Assembly: GCA_036745875.1 (NCBI GenBank)
Contig: DAIOFH010000022.1
Location: forward strand, 1-41,387
DNA from: DAIOFH01 sp036745875
GTDB lineage: Bacteria > Planctomycetota > SZUA-567
Reading direction: 5' to 3'
Length of the DNA stretch: 41,387 nucleotides
Shown: one piece after another, positions 39,047-41,387 of the stretch
Layout: every line of letters starts with the position of its first letter
Position numbering within the stretch: position 1 is the first letter of the stretch
Translations under genes and position numbers: made by a program
The notes under the pieces: generated by a model
Told to the model about the DNA's origin: nothing
Seen by the model: only the letters and a program-made list of their open reading frames with translations
The model's database searches: none

Positions 39047-41269
39047 ATGCCGTTCTTTAATCGCACAGTGACGCCTATCCTTTTGGCTTTTCTTTTCTTG
39101 ATCGCATTTTCCCCCGTCCGGGCGGCGGACGAGGAGAAGGAACTGGATGTGGCGGAAGTGGCGGCGGGGTTCAGAAAACACTGCGTCCAGGTATATCTCA
39201 CAGCCAAAAGCGCCGACGGCACGGCCCCGTCCCTGGGGAATTTCTCCGCAGACATCGCCAACCTCCGCCCCAGCAGGTTCGGCGGCTATTGGTGGAGCCG
39301 CAGAATGGTGTTGATGGAGGATCCGGGCCTTGACGACCGGTTCATCCATTCGATAGAAATATCCACGCCGGACAGCGGTGAAAGATGGCCCGCGCGACTG
39401 GCCGGGCGCTTCCACCGCCTGCAGGCGATTCTCCTGGAAGTGCTTCCGGACGAAAACGGGGATTTCCCCGAAGCAAACCCGCTGGTGTTCCTCGACCAGC
39501 CGTATGACGACGAACACGCGGTCTGCACCTACTCATGGACCGGCGGGGAATGGAAAGTCGCCGTTGGCGGCGGCATTGGGACCCACCAGTTTTCCGACGC
39601 CGGCATGGAGACGGCCGAAGTCAGTGAACAGGGAATACTGGTCGATATCGACGGACTTCCCGTCGGCGCGGCCTTTGGCGAAGAAGTCACCTTCGCCGCC
39701 GGGGAGCTCTACTGGTATGGCAAAGGCCTGCGGCAAAGCGCCCTGGTGACCAGCAACAACTACCTCGACATGCAAAACGCGCTGGCGGCAAAACTGCGCG
39801 AAAGCATCCTGGAGGCGCGAATCATATTGCGGGCGGAGATCGACGACGACTCGTACAGCTCCTCACTGGATGACGACGATATCGACGAAAGCACCAGCGA
39901 AGTCCGCGTTCCCGCGATCGTCGTCGGCGCGCGCATGCTTCTTATCCCGGTAAAACTCAACGCCGCAGCCATTGCCCGCATCGAAAAAATCCAGCTGGTG
40001 CTCTCGGACGGCAAGCAGGTCGAAGCCGGCTTCGAAGGCGCGGTCAGGAATTACATGGCCATCGTCGCGAGGGCGGAGAAGGATATCTGCGACCCCTCCC
40101 TGCTGCCCGATGGATTCGCATTCCTCAACCCAATGGAAATTCCGGAAGAAGCGTTCCTCCCCGGCGAAGCGTTCCTCGCCTTGCCGGAACAGGGGTTGTT
40201 CCTGCGCCATCATATCGACTACGACTTGGGCAGGCGGCGGGAAATCCGCGATTATGACCGCTGGCTCGGCACTTTTTGCGGATTCAGGGACGCGCCTGTC
40301 GTCAGCACCAGGACGAACGAGGAAAATGGCGCCCTGGCGTTTGGCCTGGACGGGAAGCTGCTGGCCGTGGCCCTCGCGCCCCGGGTACCGCGTTCCGAGA
40401 TGTCCCACGATGTTTCCCGCAACCCCGGATTCCGGCCGCTTTCCTATATTCACGAGGTCCTTACCCGCCTTGACGCGTTCGACCAAACCCTTGTGCCAAT
40501 CGATGCGGAAAGAGGGAAGCGCCTTATCGCCCTTGGCGTGGAGTGGCAGGGCATGGACATGGACGAGGCAAAGCTGTTCGGCGCGTCCAGGGCGACGAGA
40601 GGCGGCGACATAGGCCTCCTCGTAAGCCATGTATACCCGGGCAGCACCGCGGCGAGCCTTGGCCTCAAGGAACAGGACATAATTCTGCGCCTGCGCGTGG
40701 AAGGCCAGAACGAGCCGATAGAACCGACCCCTGACGGCGGCCACATGCTCGGGTTTTCGCTTCTCGACCTGGAGGATATGTCGGTTGAATCGGTTCAGCG
40801 CTATATGGCGAACATGTCGCCGCCGTGGCCGTCCAGGGAAAACAGCCTGTCCAGGCTCCTGACCTCCATCGGCGTCGGCAGGGACATCACCCTCGAATAC
40901 CTGCGCGAAGGCGAATTCGCAACCGGCGAGTTCACTACAGCCTATTCCCCCCCCGACTACAACAGCGCCCCGCGTTTCGACGTCAAGGCACTTGGCATCA
41001 CGGTAAAGCCGATCACCTACGAGGTGGCCAGATACTTCGACCTCGCGGAGGATTCAGGGGTGATAGTGTCGAAGGTTGAGGACGGCGGGCGTGGTTCGGT
41101 GGCGGGGCTGTACCAGTATATCCTCATCACCCGCGTCAACGGCGAAAGGGTTCGGGGCTTTGACGACTTCAAGGGAAAGATCGCGGCGTTCGAAGACGGC
41201 GAAGACGACGTCCTCGAACTGACGGTGGAAGGGTTCGGCAAGACAAGATTGACGAAAATCGAACGTTAA
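39047..41269 (+). CDS. Exported protein with two C-terminal PDZ-like domains, possibly a degenerate HtrA relative
   Basis: 740 aa with a Sec signal peptide (MPFFNRTVTPILLAFLFLIA, cleavage near the Ala-Ala at 26-27). A PDZ-like domain lies at about 515-560 (GLLVSHVYPGSTAASLGLKE) and a second at about 650-738 (GVIVSKVEDGGRGSVAGLYQ, then ITRVNGERVRGFDDFKG). The N-terminal part has beta-rich stretches that could be a trypsin-like barrel, but the GNSGGP nucleophile motif is not found, so proteolysis is unlikely. The start at 39047 has AAGGGAG 8 nt upstream and opens directly into the signal peptide; the ATG at 39011 would overlap tatC. It likely acts in the periplasm as scaffold or chaperone. No twin-arginine motif is present despite the tatC neighbour. 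Confidence 0.85.
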   Translation: MPFFNRTVTPILLAFLFLIAFSPVRAADEEKELDVAEVAAGFRKHCVQVYLTAKSADGTAPSLGNFSADIANLRPSRFGGYWWSRRMVLMEDPGLDDRFIHSIEISTPDSGERWPARLAGRFHRLQAILLEVLPDENGDFPEANPLVFLDQPYDDEHAVCTYSWTGGEWKVAVGGGIGTHQFSDAGMETAEVSEQGILVDIDGLPVGAAFGEEVTFAAGELYWYGKGLRQSALVTSNNYLDMQNALAAKLRESILEARIILRAEIDDDSYSSSLDDDDIDESTSEVRVPAIVVGARMLLIPVKLNAAAIARIEKIQLVLSDGKQVEAGFEGAVRNYMAIVARAEKDICDPSLLPDGFAFLNPMEIPEEAFLPGEAFLALPEQGLFLRHHIDYDLGRRREIRDYDRWLGTFCGFRDAPVVSTRTNEENGALAFGLDGKLLAVALAPRVPRSEMSHDVSRNPGFRPLSYIHEVLTRLDAFDQTLVPIDAERGKRLIALGVEWQGMDMDEAKLFGASRATRGGDIGLLVSHVYPGSTAASLGLKEQDIILRLRVEGQNEPIEPTPDGGHMLGFSLLDLEDMSVESVQRYMANMSPPWPSRENSLSRLLTSIGVGRDITLEYLREGEFATGEFTTAYSPPDYNSAPRFDVKALGITVKPITYEVARYFDLAEDSGVIVSKVEDGGRGSVAGLYQYILITRVNGERVRGFDDFKGKIAAFEDGEDDVLELTVEGFGKTRLTKIER

Positions 41270-41387
41270 ACCATTGGCAACGGTGAAACGCTGCTTTCTA
41301 TTTCCCTCTGCCCAGATTCTCTCTCCCTAGGCAGTCGGACCTGAAAAAGCGATAAATCCTCAAAAAAGTCAATAAAACCACTGGAAT

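Overview
The window reads as chromosomal DNA of a Gram-negative, chemotactic, probably anaerobic or facultative heterotroph. Supporting signs are a signal peptidase II gene, a predicted outer-membrane lipoprotein, a TonB-like protein, Tat components, a methyl-accepting chemotaxis protein and two ribose-type sugar importers. Spacing and Shine-Dalgarno sites are bacterial, and most genes are GC-rich with AT-rich intergenic islands. The phylum cannot be fixed from this sequence. The PAS-LuxR regulator with its Cys-rich PAS loop resembles a type common in Desulfobacterota (Deltaproteobacteria), which is only a hint. No rRNA, tRNA, CRISPR array, prophage or intact insertion sequence was found.

Region 1 (1-6.0 kb). 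A minus-strand run (DUF6125 protein, FMN-dependent alpha-hydroxy-acid dehydrogenase homologue, S24-like fragment, unknown protein) is divergent from a plus-strand PAS-LuxR regulator. An old-yellow-enzyme-type flavin oxidoreductase follows, carrying a 16-bp tandem repeat inside its frame. A 754-bp AT-rich gap comes next.

Region 2 (6.0-18.4 kb). This is a sugar or polyol uptake and catabolism island. The plus-strand set is a Gfo/Idh/MocA dehydrogenase, a TIM-barrel isomerase/epimerase, and a sugar ABC transporter (ATPase, permease, binding protein). A chemoreceptor follows. A bidirectional terminator separates these from a convergent, complete second importer on the minus strand (binding protein, ATPase, permease). 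The second importer has two LacI/GalR-type operator-like palindromes 42 bp apart upstream and strong intercistronic hairpins.

Region 3 (18.4-25.2 kb). A minus-strand housekeeping cluster for RNA and translation holds serS, rnr and miaA. It is headed by a hybrid sensor-kinase homologue in which the usual residues of all three phosphotransfer modules are replaced.

Region 4 (25.4-29.9 kb). A tightly packed minus-strand run reads DksA/TraR-type zinc-finger protein, lspA, icd, a RadC homologue with an added N-terminal four-Cys domain, a YaiI/DUF188 protein and an alpha/beta hydrolase.

Region 5 (30.2-41.3 kb). These are mainly envelope and export genes: a Pro/Gln-rich lipoprotein, a TonB-like protein, a cupin convergent with an AraC regulator, tatA, a membrane-anchored family 5 solute-binding protein, tpiA, tatC with a long acidic N-terminal extension, and an exported protein with two PDZ-like domains.

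The best candidates for something undescribed are the degenerate hybrid kinase next to serS-rnr-miaA, the RadC fusion with an endonuclease III-like Cys motif, and the in-frame 16-bp repeat array in the flavin oxidoreductase. All functional calls rest on motif recognition by eye; no database search was run.
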